A DNA stretch of 64,000 bases, from positions 25,314,397-25,378,396 of the forward strand of contig CM036758.1 in assembly GCA_020796225.1 (NCBI GenBank), written 5' to 3'. A model generated the notes under the pieces. It was not told where the DNA came from and did no database searches. It saw nothing but the letters and a program-made list of their open reading frames with translations. This document shows positions 58,501 to 64,000 of the stretch, one piece after another. Origin of the DNA: Arion vulgaris (Eukaryota; Mollusca; Gastropoda; Stylommatophora; Arionidae). Positions within the stretch are counted from its first letter, which is position 1, and each line of letters starts with the position of its first letter. The position numbers and the translations under genes are program-made.

Positions 58501-61500
58501 GAAGGTCTTTATCTTCCACCCAGTTGTATACAAGTTGAGAATTTTTTTCTGTTTGATTAATATTGAGTTGAACTGTCCCTAGTCAGTTTTGTCCGACACA
58601 ATCAAAAATACAGGATGACTCATCGTCATCATCTCACTTGTCCCTGTCAGAACTTGGCTCCCATGATGACAGTTATAAGTGTCTATAAAATAAAATCCCT
58701 GCAAAATATCTTCACCATCTTCTAAATTACATCGGGACCCTCGCCGATGCTACAGAGTTTGTGCACTGCCACTGAGATCTTCCTGTGTTAGAGATCAGAG
58801 CACATATGGTAGCTCACCGAAGTGCAATGATGGTTTTATCAATCAATAAATGTCTCCCTGTCCTGTGTGAGGTGTCCGACTTTTGTAGCACTCATACTCA
58901 ACTCATCTATGATATCTTGCATATATCTTGTCCTTGGTCTTCTCCTGTCTGCCCAGTATCATGCAGTCCAGAAGGATTTTCTACAGAGAATCATGCAGTT
59001 TTATTTATCCAAAGTATTTCATTTGTCATGCTTTCTCTTCTTAATCAACCACTTCTCTTCAGTTTTAAGCTGTTGTAAAATCGATATATGTGTTTTCCTG
59101 CCTATGATATACTGACTACTCTTTTTGTCTTTTTGTTTTCCACCATTTACTTCTTTATAGAAGTTTGGGGAGGGGGGGGTGTAGTGGTCTTGTGTGTGCT
59201 TGTTCTAATGCACTTTGTAAGCTGTTATTCATTTTCTGAAGGCTGTTCTTGATGTCATCACTCCATCTTTTGTTGTACTTGCATTTAAAAACATTATTTG
59301 ATTTTTAAACTGTTTGATCAATAATCCATGCCTCACAGCCATACCTTGCTGTGGGAAAAGAATTTATCTATACTAATCTTTTCTTGTTATGTCCACTGTA
59401 AACATGTTTTTGATTTGGTCCTGTATATATCTTTTTTGTGTGTCATTTTAAATTTGGTTTGGTTTTGTAGACTTGAGACATCTTATTTTTATCCTATAAT
59501 TTTTTTTTATCTGTTTAAACATGTTTTTATTTTTTTTGGTCATGTAAGCATGAGACATCTCATTTATATTCCATCTTTTTGTTTTCTCTTCAGTTGTTTC
59601 TCATGTTTTGAATCAAAAGAAGTGAACAGGGACAATTCTTCGCTACTTCAGTACAGCCAACAGCAGGGTAGTGAGTACCAACTGTATGAAGATGACCTTC
59701 CAATGCTAGATGTTGATGGTGAGTGGATGTCATTTTCTATAAGTAGAAACATATTTTCATTTTTTTTTTCATTCAGGTTGTTGCCCATTTTTTTTTGTTT
59801 GCTTGCTATAAATTCAGGTGTAGTTATAGCACCTAATATGACGCCTTTGACTGATTTTTTCACAATCGATTGTTGATTTTTGAGTGAAGGCTTGATTTGT
59901 TATAACCAGTGTCCCTCGCCATTCAGACTAACCTTAATCTGACTTCCAAGGTACTTGTAATTTAGATTCCCATGTAAAACCTCCTGTAGTCCAACCGCAG
60001 AGTGTTATCAACTTTGCTGTTGATAACCCCAGGTTGTTGGCTTTATTTATGTGTACAGACATATCACCAGGATGAAGTTTACAGTTTTCTTGAGAGCTAA
60101 GTGTCTAAGTGACGGAAAGAGTACTGAACACTGCATGGAAAATATCCAACCAGGGCAACTGATGATCACATTTTTTTTTATCTTGACAACTTGAGGTGGA
60201 CTACTGCTTTCTTTGATCATATTCAAGTTATCGTCTGAGAGTGAACGGAGAAGAAGAATAAGAAGAAAACAGGCTGTAATAGGGCAATATTCTACAAAGG
60301 ACATGCTACTAGAAATTTGTATGCCATTTATGTATTAAATGATGATTTTTTTACAATTACAGATGGTGGAACCTCACTGAATAATTGTGATGAGGATGAT
60401 GGGATGGATGATGATGACATGTTACTAATAGATGACCCTAACAGAGAGCCTGCATTCCAAACTCCCAACACTGTGAACAACATTAGTGGTAAATGATATA
60501 GATTCAATTATTTTATTATAATTGTTAGCTAGATGTTAGCTAGGAAGCCAGTGGTGCATTTAGTACAACAAGAAGTAGCATGAGAAGGAAAGTATTTGTG
60601 GTGATTAAGGGACTGCTCTGTCTGAAGTCATAAAATTACGCTCATGCATGCTTTCTAAGTGATTCATTGAGTATAATCCAAAAGGTGAAGGCTGGTTCGG
60701 TGCACAGGCAGTGAACTGAATCACTACAAGTGTCAATAATTCTCAGAATTATATTCATCTTTGTTCTGGGGCACATGGGTGTTGATGGCAGTAAGAAAGC
60801 AGACAGGCTGGCTTGCTCTGTCATCATTTTGAGAGGTCAGTCAATAGAGAGAACTGACATTATGAACGCTCATTTTGATGTTCATCTAAACCAGCGTTTC
60901 CCAAAGTGGGTGGTACCGCCCCCACCAATGGGCACTGAAGCCTTCAGGGGACGATAGGGGTTCAGAAGCATTTGGGGGAGTTTTTGGGGAATTTGCGATT
61001 GAATAATCATTACAAATTTGAATTCTGCATTTTGATTCATCTTATGCCCATCTTACACGATCCATTTTTCATCAATTTGACTAATTAACCCTTTAGCTGC
61101 TAAGGACATATATATACGTTTTTCCCATTCACTTCTAAAGACGCATTAACAGTCTGTTACTATCTCTCCTCTGTGGACTAAAGATGTGTTAACACGTTAT
61201 ACATTGCTACTATCACTGCTATAGGCGCACATTCACATTTGTGACCTAGAAACAAAGAGTAGCTATTTTTAGTTCAGCCTTCGGAAAGTATGTAGCAGCG
61301 AAAGGGTTAAGATTATTTAATTAAATATTTCAAATGAAGTTTATTTTATTTAAAGATGGGGACACTGAAATCAGTCAGATCAACCTAGAGACGATGGATG
61401 ACAACAATATGTGTCTAGGTCTACTGTTGCAGAAGATGATGATGTTTCTCATAGACAGGCTTGTGATAAAAGGGCGATACATTGTCATTGGTTAGTGAAC

Positions 61501-62272
61501 TTCATCTTTTGTGTTGCAGGAGTTGTTTAAATGTGAATGACTGTTGCTTTAGGGATGATTAGATGTATAGGCTTGTTGTTATAGTGTTGTTGGGATGTGT
61601 GCAGTTATTACAGTGAAGTTTAACTGTGTACAGTTGTTACAGTGAAGTTTAGATGTGTACATTTGTTATGGTGATGTCTAGATAAGTAGAAAATTCACAG
61701 ACACCACAGTTCTCCAAAGCTATATACAGAATAAATACTACATGGCATTTGGGGCAAAGGGCAAGTGGAGGTGCTGAATGAGTTCAAGACAAATAGGAAA
61801 CTTATCAATATAAGAAAGAGGCAGTCATCATTTTTCTGATAAAAATATTGGGTAGGTTGTAGAATTATAAAGAAATGAGGGCTAAAATATTTTAGTATGT
61901 GGCGATCTATAGAACTGAGGGCAAAGGTGTTTTAGTGTATAACAATCTATAGAACTGAGAGCTAGAGTATTTGGTAGGGTGTACCACTGTACATAGAACT
62001 GAAAGCTAAAATATGAAGGTAGTGTTCAATAGAGCTGAGAGTAAACATATTAGATAGGTTGAAAAGTTCTATAGAACTGTGATCTTCTTCCTTCAGGATT
62101 TTATGCTCTCGTGCTGATATCCAGCTGCTTCTTGATATCCCGGCTGCGACTGTCGACACACCCACCGCAGTTGTTCAGATCAGACACTAACATTCAGCAG
62201 CTGTTGGATCTGAAAGCTAATTTCACCATCATTGATGCCTTGCATTGTGACAGATGCTCTGGGCTGTATGAG
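36269..62272 (+). CDS. DISP3: Dispatched-family RND transporter, DISP3/PTCHD2-like, N-terminal 820 codons (9 exons)
   Basis: Exons 36269-37502, 46508-46604, 49586-49854, 50397-50557, 51666-51802, 59594-59718, 60363-60488, 61356-61490 and 62097-62272 join in phase with GT-AG borders. Domains: cytosolic tail (1-116), TM1 (about 117-143), a large luminal loop (144-467), then a sterol-sensing-type block of five helices (468-615). The block contains ILNGAAAFVIIGIGVDDVFV; the GVDD at 534-537 supplies the GxxxD-type motif used for ion coupling in RND proteins. An acidic cytosolic linker (634-745) follows, then TM7 (about 755-776) and the start of loop 2. LRSEVLFGAPLPG, VRVLYGGNEIFDYEV, LFRSDTNIQQLLDL and CDRCSGLYE point to DISP3 rather than DISP1. 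The family usually has about 1400 residues, so roughly 40 percent is beyond the window. DISP3 is linked to sterol handling; its substrate is not settled. The ATG lies 7 bases after an acceptor, so a 5' UTR exon upstream is expected. Confidence 0.93.
37590..38230. repeat. Minisatellite, 57-bp unit
   Basis: About 11 units of CCATAGCCATGCCATCTGAG + GTCTTTACTTTCGGTCTTCC + TGAGCCTCCTGTGCATG, decaying rightward. 57 is divisible by 3, giving spurious minus-strand frames. Just inside DISP3-like intron 1. Confidence 0.88.
38340..38640 (-). pseudogene. LINE reverse-transcriptase N-terminal fragment
   Basis: The minus frame reads APGKDELSEKLLKADPMRAA then VLEFLFTMIWEKEE, the GxDxLxxELLKA and LxxIWxEEE region at the start of RT in non-LTR elements. 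Confidence 0.65.
38641..39279. other. Intronic sequence, possibly LINE-derived
   Basis: A GC-richer patch at 38975-39060 (CATGCGGCGGCCCTGGAAAC) looks like the repeat-associated leader of a LINE; not assigned. Confidence 0.35.
39280..39720 (+). repeat. Repeated LINE tail fragments (three partial copies)
   Basis: Units around ACAGAAGACACTGTTTATGA and CTGTGAGACAAAACAGGAT recur at 39290, 39530 and 39630, and once at 11095-11210 after the LINE there. They are probably the end of that LINE family. Confidence 0.6.
39721..40534. other. Intronic sequence, nothing recognised
   Basis: No conserved frame, array or repeat family. Confidence 0.4.
40535..40980 (-). pseudogene. LINE fragment, internally deleted
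   Basis: The minus translation starts with LGLKIHREKTNVMRINANQI and EETALRELMS (RT thumb side). It then jumps to NSLTSWHGRTSSSESKHQRQ (C-terminal end), so about the middle part is missing. Confidence 0.75.
41000..41224. other. Intronic sequence with a weak tRNA-like SINE head
   Basis: The minus strand at 41060-41130 has TGGATCAAATTCC (box B-like) and GGGAGCTAAAATAGCAT; the match is poor. Confidence 0.3.
41225..41480 (-). pseudogene. LINE C-terminal fragment
   Basis: The minus frame reads HRKRVGRPKNMWLKDKKAGI, a GRPKxxW block, with RAKKSWRELHIIV after it. Confidence 0.55.
41481..41881. other. Intronic sequence, nothing recognised
   Basis: A short tandem duplication at 41690-41770 (TTGTTTAATTG and AATGTAAACAGGACAT). 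Confidence 0.45.
41882..42050 (+). pseudogene. LINE RT-tail fragment, left part (split by a Penelope-like element)
   Basis: The plus frame reads VPEFRYMGSIFTEEGKMDRE then IKTRCQHANVVAYQLSLLLK and MAVKRQLIN. The frame resumes at 45453 after the insertion. Confidence 0.85.
42456..42966 (-). pseudogene. Inverted partial copy of the Penelope-like GIY-YIG region
   Basis: The minus frame has MLVHSRLKPNIQSHFGTIQC, SRNIIYAIICKRCNKAYIGK and DPVATHFNDTGHSGACDVQV, matching 44600-45000 on the plus strand. The YxxxC...YIG spacing is preserved better here than in the main copy. Confidence 0.88.
43071..45058 (+). pseudogene. Penelope-like RT plus GIY-YIG endonuclease, frameshifted
   Basis: Parts in order: N-terminal DWTPNPGVSNALDLYIKNTL and RALSHLRRRDDIVIKPP; RT blocks YMLPKIHKLNNSGRPIVSAC, FLLDVCSLYTSIPHSDGLQA, GVAMGTKMGPSYACLFMGHL and YHRYIDDCIGI (YIDD catalytic box); then NFLDITITIS. 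The C-terminal linker follows from 44361, then a GIY-YIG-like region with IYAIICKRCNKAYIGK spacing and DPVATHFNDTGHSGACDVQV. Frames change near 43290, 43500, 43680, 44215 and 44590, so this copy is inactive. No telomeric context seen. Confidence 0.9.
45453..45770 (+). pseudogene. LINE fragment, right part (continues 41882-42050)
   Basis: After the duplicated site the plus translation resumes with a degraded FLPTLCYECQTWPLTKCQE, ITTCEMNCLIKHLNVTRKDR and WSGHLIRMKPD, collinear with the element at 46757-47247. This shows the Penelope-like insertion split one LINE. Confidence 0.85.
45860..46415. repeat. Three tandem copies of a 185-186 bp unit
   Basis: The unit begins ACCATAGGGAAAGGGATGAT, and starts are at 45860, 46046 and 46231. 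Copies differ by a few substitutions. Ends about 95 bases before DISP3-like exon 2. Confidence 0.92.
46508..46604 (+). CDS. DISP3: DISP3-like exon 2
   Basis: 97 bases encoding YLCVNDFRKDQDEKFKDFVV and TYINLLSKSSTE, the end of luminal loop 1. Acceptor ACGCAG, donor GTAAGT. Phase 1 in, phase 2 out. Confidence 0.9.
46605..47385. repeat. Minisatellite, about 75-bp unit, split by a LINE
   Basis: Units contain TTGATCTAATGTTTATTGTA and ATCTAGATCATTTCTCCTCT, at 46605-46756 and again at 47248-47385. The gap is a LINE insertion flanked by AGTTATCCACT. Confidence 0.85.
46757..47247 (-). mobile_element. 5'-truncated LINE insertion with 11-bp target duplication
   Basis: Flanked by AGTTATCCACT (46746-46756 and 47248-47258). 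The minus translation runs [60 protein letters not shown] and [15 protein letters not shown], ending in a GAAGAAAGAAGA tail at 46757. The frame is nearly intact, so it is a fairly young copy of the family at 41882/45453. Confidence 0.9.
47386..47664. other. Intronic sequence, nothing recognised
   Basis: AT-rich, leads into the 25-bp array. Confidence 0.45.
47665..48705. repeat. Minisatellite, 25-bp unit, about 40 copies
   Basis: GACATAGGCAAGTAGTTAGA + GTATT repeated almost without length change. Variants GACGTAG, GATATAG and AGTAGTTTGAG recur in blocks, pointing to multi-unit duplication. Confidence 0.95.
48845..49105 (-). repeat. SINE family B, best preserved copy
   Basis: The minus head reads GTGGCTAAGTGGTTAAGCAC and GTGGGTTCGAGTCTGG (clear A and B boxes), body with GGAGCTACGGAGTTCACACT, and end GGTGCAATGAAGTCAATCCT. 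Confidence 0.88.
49165..49421. mobile_element. Tc1/mariner-type MITE, 257 bp
   Basis: Inverted ends CAGGGTGTTCAACTTAAAAG and (reverse of right) CAGGGTGTTCAACTTAAAGC, with TA on each side (49163-49164, 49422-49423). No coding capacity. Confidence 0.88.
49586..49854 (+). CDS. DISP3: DISP3-like exon 3 (TM2, TM3, start of TM4)
   Basis: 269 bases. Encodes KVRVLYGGNEIFDYEV and the first helices of the sterol-sensing-type block, ending in VIIGIG. Donor GTGAGT. Phase 2 in, phase 1 out. Confidence 0.94.
49925..50275. repeat. Minisatellite, about 34-bp unit
   Basis: Around ten degenerate units of TGTGTCATGTACTCCCATGT + GACTTGTACCCAAG, filling most of the intron between DISP3-like exons 3 and 4. The spurious frames here are Cys-rich. 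Confidence 0.85.
50397..50557 (+). CDS. DISP3: DISP3-like exon 4 (GVDD motif, TM5)
   Basis: 161 bases. Encodes VDDVFVYMNIYRQADHMKDP and AGVATFFTSFTTAAAFAANI, a strongly conserved RND block. Acceptor TTCTAG, donor GTGAGT, ending in phase 0. Confidence 0.94.
50558..51665. other. DISP3-like intron, unrecognised
   Basis: A minus frame at 51006-51419 has no domain I recognise. It may be LINE 5' material, given a similar-looking patch at 38820-39060. Confidence 0.35.
51666..51802 (+). CDS. DISP3: DISP3-like exon 5 (TM6)
   Basis: 137 bases. Encodes IPAVYEFGLFMSLIVSSCWI to HACCIEPIEKYLLS. Acceptor CTTTAG, donor GTAAGT. Confidence 0.93.
51925..52165 (-). pseudogene. LINE C-terminal fragment
   Basis: The minus translation has WEKWQTAVEALCFTRSGED and, upstream, a broken GRPPKQPWRRR-like stretch, the W-xAVEALCSTR end of a LINE. 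Confidence 0.6.
52265..52490 (-). repeat. SINE family D
   Basis: Shares CAACCTACAAGGCATGTCGT and GGCCTACTTGTAGGTGC (minus sense) with 11665 and 54930. The tail at the left is GAAGAAGAAT in minus sense. Confidence 0.7.
52520..52672 (-). repeat. tRNA-like SINE head
   Basis: The minus strand reads GACAGCATAGTGGTTAGTGC then ACAAGCATGTGGTTCCAG, box A and box B-like. May be the 5' part of the family D copy next to it. Confidence 0.55.
52860..53005 (+). pseudogene. LINE C-terminal fragment
   Basis: The plus frame reads SSMEEIERVAQDRAVWRNYL then QALLTYNGTRG, the AQDRxxWR end block of a LINE. It is followed by ATTATTATTATTATAG, a likely tail. Confidence 0.75.
53085..53283 (+). repeat. SINE family C, ends missing
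   Basis: Plus copy from CCCAAATTTGGGGTGTAAAG to GAGTGATTAAAATTGGTC; the first bases and the GAA tail are absent. Confidence 0.8.
53333..53716. repeat. Minisatellite, 48-bp unit, eight nearly identical copies
   Basis: TTTGTTTACTTATCTGTACT + ATTGTACACACTTTAGGTAC + AGGTTTTC. No substitution is apparent among full units. 48 is divisible by 3, so several frames stay open through it. Confidence 0.95.
53820..53985. repeat. Minisatellite, about 27-bp unit
   Basis: Six units of AGACATCCATCATGGTACAT + CAACTTA with variation. Confidence 0.85.
53986..54369. other. Intronic sequence, nothing recognised
   Basis: AT-rich, pyrimidine-rich toward the right; no frame or repeat. Confidence 0.45.
54370..54780. 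repeat. About 90-bp pyrimidine-rich duplication, third copy split by a SINE
   Basis: TCATTCATTCATGTCTTCTC and TTGTACCTTACATCTCTACT occur twice. A third start (ATATCTGTCTGTCTTTTGTT) follows after the SINE at 54571-54712, which carries ACTATAGTTTC and ACCATAGTTTC at its borders. Confidence 0.75.
54571..54712 (-). repeat. SINE family C with internal deletion
   Basis: The tail (TTCTTCTTCTTTGCGTTCGT in plus sense) and head (AATTTGGGCCCGGTAACCAC) are joined, missing roughly 110 central bases. Confidence 0.8.
54930..55165 (+). repeat. SINE family D
   Basis: Plus copy with CACTACCACCTACAAAGCAT, GCTGACCTACTTGTAGGATC and tail AAGAAGAAGAAAAAGA. Confidence 0.72.
55166..56019. other. Intronic sequence, nothing recognised
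   Basis: No array, repeat family or coding-like frame seen. Confidence 0.45.
56020..56125 (+). repeat. tRNA-like SINE head
   Basis: CTGGCCGAATGGATTAGAGC resembles box A and GAGACCTGTGCTCAATCC box B, followed by unrelated sequence. Confidence 0.55.
56126..56439. other. Intronic sequence, nothing recognised
   Basis: AT-rich, no motif. Confidence 0.4.
56440..56940 (+). pseudogene. LINE C-terminal fragment, second family
   Basis: The plus frame reads MNAFENRCLRKIWSIKWDEF, NKIREMSGQPLVTTVIRKRR and KQALKWDANGSRKRGRSREF, the NAFExRCLRxI and ALxWxPxGxRKRGRPxxT blocks also seen at 12786. Later frames repeat a shifted AERYKK-like end block. Confidence 0.8.
56955..57206 (+). repeat. SINE family C, reference-quality copy
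   Basis: Full 252-bp copy starting CGCCCGAGTGGTTACCGG and ending AAAGAAGAAGAAGGAG. Flanked by AACATACAAG (56945-56954 and 57207-57216). Confidence 0.92.
57217..58689. other. Intronic sequence, mostly unrecognised
   Basis: A plus frame at 57788-58036 (with RHTIDSLVENSRDRVVQCSP) has no domain I know. A weak box B-like GTTGTGGATTCAATCCCA is at 57398-57415. May hide another old repeat. Confidence 0.3.
58690..58850 (+). repeat. SINE family A, 3' part
   Basis: Contains TTACATCGGGACCCTCGCCG, TGCACTGCCACTGAGATCTT and the CGAAGTGCAATGATGG end. Confidence 0.7.
58851..58995 (-). pseudogene. LINE C-terminal fragment
   Basis: The minus translation has RYIQDIIDELSM-like residues and ATKVGHLTQDRET, similar to the YIQDIxNELxxxxxxVGHLTQDRExF end of LINEs. 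Confidence 0.55.
58996..59593. other. Intronic sequence, nothing certain
   Basis: G-run GGGGAGGGGGGGG near 59165. T-rich imperfect duplication at 59400-59590 (TTTTTGGTCATGTAAGCATG) before exon 6. Confidence 0.4.
59594..59718 (+). CDS. DISP3: DISP3-like exon 6 (cytosolic linker)
   Basis: 125 bases. Encodes CFSCFESKEVNRDNSSLLQY and YEDDLPMLDVD, an acidic cytosolic linker resembling the DDIPLLEV stretch of vertebrate DISP3. Acceptor TCTTCAG, donor GTGAGT. The open frame continuing to either side is intronic. Confidence 0.85.
59719..60362. other. DISP3-like intron, nothing certain
   Basis: No repeat family recognised; a GAAGAAGAATAAGAAG run at 60249-60264. Confidence 0.4.
60363..60488 (+). CDS. 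DISP3: DISP3-like exon 7 (acidic linker)
   Basis: 126 bases, phase 1 to phase 1, encoding a very acidic stretch (CDEDDGMDDDDMLLIDD). Assigned from splice sites (ATTACAG, GTAAAT) and phase rather than strong conservation. Confidence 0.75.
60541..60690 (-). repeat. Repeat G, uninterrupted copy
   Basis: Pairs with 23085-23204 plus 23539-23650 (AGCCAGTGGTGCATTTAGTA). The minus peptide is TFLLMLLLVVLNAPLAS. It lacks the miniature Penelope insertion and so acts as an empty-site reference. Confidence 0.65.
60730..60880 (+). pseudogene. LINE RNase H fragment
   Basis: The plus frame reads IILRIIFIFVLGHMGVDGSK then KADRLACSVIILRGQSIERT, the FVxGHxGVxGNExADRLA RNase H motif. Confidence 0.72.
60892..61084. 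mobile_element. hAT-type MITE fragment
   Basis: Starts with CAGCGTTTCCCAAAGTGGG and matches the element at 31831-32206 in reverse. The other end is not found, because a piggyBac-type MITE begins at 61089. Confidence 0.75.
61089..61306. mobile_element. piggyBac-type MITE, 218 bp
   Basis: Ends CCCTTTAGCTGCTA and TAGCAGCGAAAGGG are inverted, with TTAA on both sides (61085-61088 and 61307-61310). The TTAA target and CCCTTT end are the piggyBac signature. The right TTAA lies 46 bases before DISP3-like exon 8. Confidence 0.9.
61356..61490 (+). CDS. DISP3: DISP3-like exon 8
   Basis: 135 bases, phase 1 to phase 1, encoding NLETMDDNNMCLGLLLQKMM and DRLVIKGRYIVIG, the lead-in to TM7. Acceptor TTTAAAG, donor GTTAGT. 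Confidence 0.85.
61591..61690. repeat. Short tandem repeat, about 38-bp unit
   Basis: Three units of GTTTAACTGTGTACAGTTGT + TACAGTGAA type. Confidence 0.7.
61691..62096. repeat. Intron with a loose tandem repeat (about 50-60 bp)
   Basis: From 61855, ATCTATAGAACTGAGGGC and related phrases recur four to five times up to 62080. The first half is not repetitive. Confidence 0.55.
62097..62272 (+). CDS. DISP3: DISP3-like exon 9 (TM7 and start of loop 2; last in window)
   Basis: 176 bases ending in phase 0. Encodes FYALVLISSCFLISRLRLST, then LFRSDTNIQQLLDLKANFT and CDRCSGLYE. Donor GTATGA. A 29-bp satellite begins 100 bases later and runs out of the window. Confidence 0.92.
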
Positions 62273-62372
62273 GTATGAGACTGAGACTTCCTATTTTTTT
62301 TATTTCTATCTGTTTTTTTAACCTCTAAGATTCTTTAATGCACTTCTTGTCTCCATATCTTTGTCCATTGAT

Positions 62373-64000
62373 CAGACAATATAACATACAGTTCTCTCTG
62401 TTAGACAATATAACATACAGTTCTCTCTGTCAGACAATATAACATACAGTTCTCTCTGTTAGACAATATAACATACAGTTCTCTCTGTTAGACAATATAA
62501 CATACAGTTCTCTCTGTCAGACAACAAAGTATACAGTTCTCTCTGTCAGACAATATAACATACAGTTCTCTCTGTTAGACAATATAACATACAATTCTCT
62601 CTGTTAGACAATATAACATACAGTTCTCTCTGTCAGACAATATAACATACAGTTCTCTCTGTCAGACAAGATAGCATACAGTTCTCTCTGTCAGACAACA
62701 AAGTATACAGTTCTCTCTGTCAGACAATATAACATACAGTTCTCTCTGTTAGACAATATAACATACAGTTCTCTCTGTCAGACAACAAAGTATACAGTTC
62801 TCTCTGTTAGACAAGATAGCATACAGTACTCTCTGTTAGACAATATAACATACAGTTCTCTCTGTCAGACAATATAACATACAGTTCTCTCTGTTAGACA
62901 ATATAACATACAGTTCTCTCTGTCAGACAACAAAGTATACAGTTCTCTCTGTCAGACAACAAAGTATACAGTTCTCTCTGTCAGACAATATAACATACAG
63001 TTCTCTCTGTCAGACAACAAAGTATACAGTTCTCTCTGTTAGACAATATAACATACAGTTCTCTCTGTCAGACAATATAACATACAGTTCTCTCTGTCAG
63101 ACAAGATAGCATACCGTTCTCTCTGTCAGACAACAAAATATACAGTTCTCTCTGTCAGACAACATAACATACAGTTCTCTCTGTCAGACAATATAACATA
63201 CAGTTCTCTCTGTTAGACAATATAACATACAGTTCTCTCTGTCAGACAATATAACATACAGTTCTCTCTGTCAGACAATATAACATACAGTTCTCTCTGT
63301 CAGACAACAAAGTATACAGTTCTCTCTGTCAGACAATATAACATACAGTTCTCTCTGTCAGACAACAAAGTATACAGTTCTCTCTGTCAGACAATATAAC
63401 ATACAGTTCTCTCTGTCAGACAATATAACATACAGTTCTCTCTGTCAGACAATATAACATACAGTTCTCTCTGTCAGACAATATAACATACAGTTCTCTC
63501 TGTCAGACAACATAGTATACAGTTCTCTCTGTCAGACAACAAAGTATACAGTTCTCTCTGTTAGACAATATAACATACAGTTCTCTCTGTTAGACAACAA
63601 AGTATACAGTTCTCTCTGTCAGACAATATAACATACAGTTCTCTCTGTTAGACAATATAAGATACAGTTCTCTCTGTCAGACAATATAACATACAGTTCT
63701 CTCTGTCAGACAACAAAGTATACAGTTCTCTCTGTTAGACAACATAACATACAGTTCTCTCTGTTAGACAATATAACATACAGTTCTCTCTGTTAGACAA
63801 CATAACATACAGTTCTCTCTGTTAGACAATATAACATACAGTTCTCTCTGTTAGACAACATAACATACAGTTCTCTCTGTTAGACAATATAACATACAGT
63901 TCTCTCTGTTAGACAACATAACATACAGTTCTCTCTGTTAGACAATATAACATACAGTTCTCTCTGTCAGACAATATAACATACAGTTCTCTCTGTCAGA
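62373..64000. repeat. 29-bp satellite, about 56 units, continues past the window
   Basis: Unit CAGACAATATAACATACAGT + TCTCTCTGT. Variants: CAACAAAGTA, CAAGATAGCA, CAACATAACA, and GTTAGAC versus GTCAGAC. From about 63735 units alternate CAACATAACA/CAATATAACA as a 58-bp dimer. Confidence 0.97.

Noticed and set aside
59328..59876. Single 182-residue plus frame
   Set aside because: Only 59594-59718 is supported as coding by splice sites and DISP3 similarity; the rest is T-rich intron.
36269..62272. DISP1 (Hedgehog-release Dispatched) as the identity
   Set aside because: The GVDDVFVYMNIYRQA block, LFGAPLPG, VLYGGNEIFDYEV and CxxCSGLYE fit DISP3 better; an alignment with both families would settle it.
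47665..64000. CRISPR-like regular repeats (25, 29, 34 bp units)
   Set aside because: Units abut with no unique spacers, and the window is a spliced eukaryotic locus; these are satellites.

Overview
This is a stretch of an animal nuclear genome, AT-rich, with large repeat-filled introns and GT-AG splice sites. It holds parts of two conserved membrane-protein genes in head-to-head (divergent) orientation about 19.5 kb apart. The abundance of Penelope-like elements, tRNA-derived SINEs, non-LTR retrotransposon remnants and private minisatellites in nearly every intron fits an invertebrate, perhaps a mollusc or other lophotrochozoan. That placement is inference; nothing in the window fixes the species.

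Positions 1751-16749 (minus strand) carry the first seven coding exons of an SLC12A9-like cation-chloride-cotransporter family gene: start codon at 16749, about 387 codons, with the rest of the gene beyond position 1. Its introns hold two LINE 3' ends (3304-3835 and 5862-6345), arrays with 22, 34, 40 and 51 bp units, a decayed mariner transposase (8000-8892), several other LINE fragments, SINEs and a small hAT element.

Positions 16750-36261 are intergenic and made mostly of mobile-element debris. They include a THAP-like fragment repeated three times, pieces of a Jockey-type LINE (endonuclease, RT and RNase H parts), a 334-bp miniature Penelope-like insertion, a 2.2-kb TA-flanked DNA transposon with long terminal inverted repeats and a broken transposase (27739-29921), a hAT MITE, SINEs, and a 1.3-kb CpG-rich insertion with a 15-bp target duplication that I cannot classify (34261-35565).

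Positions 36269-62272 (plus strand) carry nine coding exons (820 codons, all junction phases consistent) of a Dispatched-family RND protein closest to DISP3/PTCHD2; the C-terminal part lies past the window. Its first intron contains a Penelope-like retroelement (42051-45452, 13-bp target duplication, large inverted arms, reverse transcriptase plus GIY-YIG nuclease) inserted inside an older LINE. Later introns hold 25, 34, 48, 27 and 186 bp unit arrays, a mariner-type MITE, and a piggyBac-type MITE 46 bp before an exon. The window ends inside a 29-bp satellite of about 56 units.

The two host genes have no evident functional link. The strongest new material is in the repeats: the Penelope-like pair with hammerhead-like motifs, the CpG-rich retro-inserted block sharing a tail with local SINEs, and the long-spacer DDE transposon.
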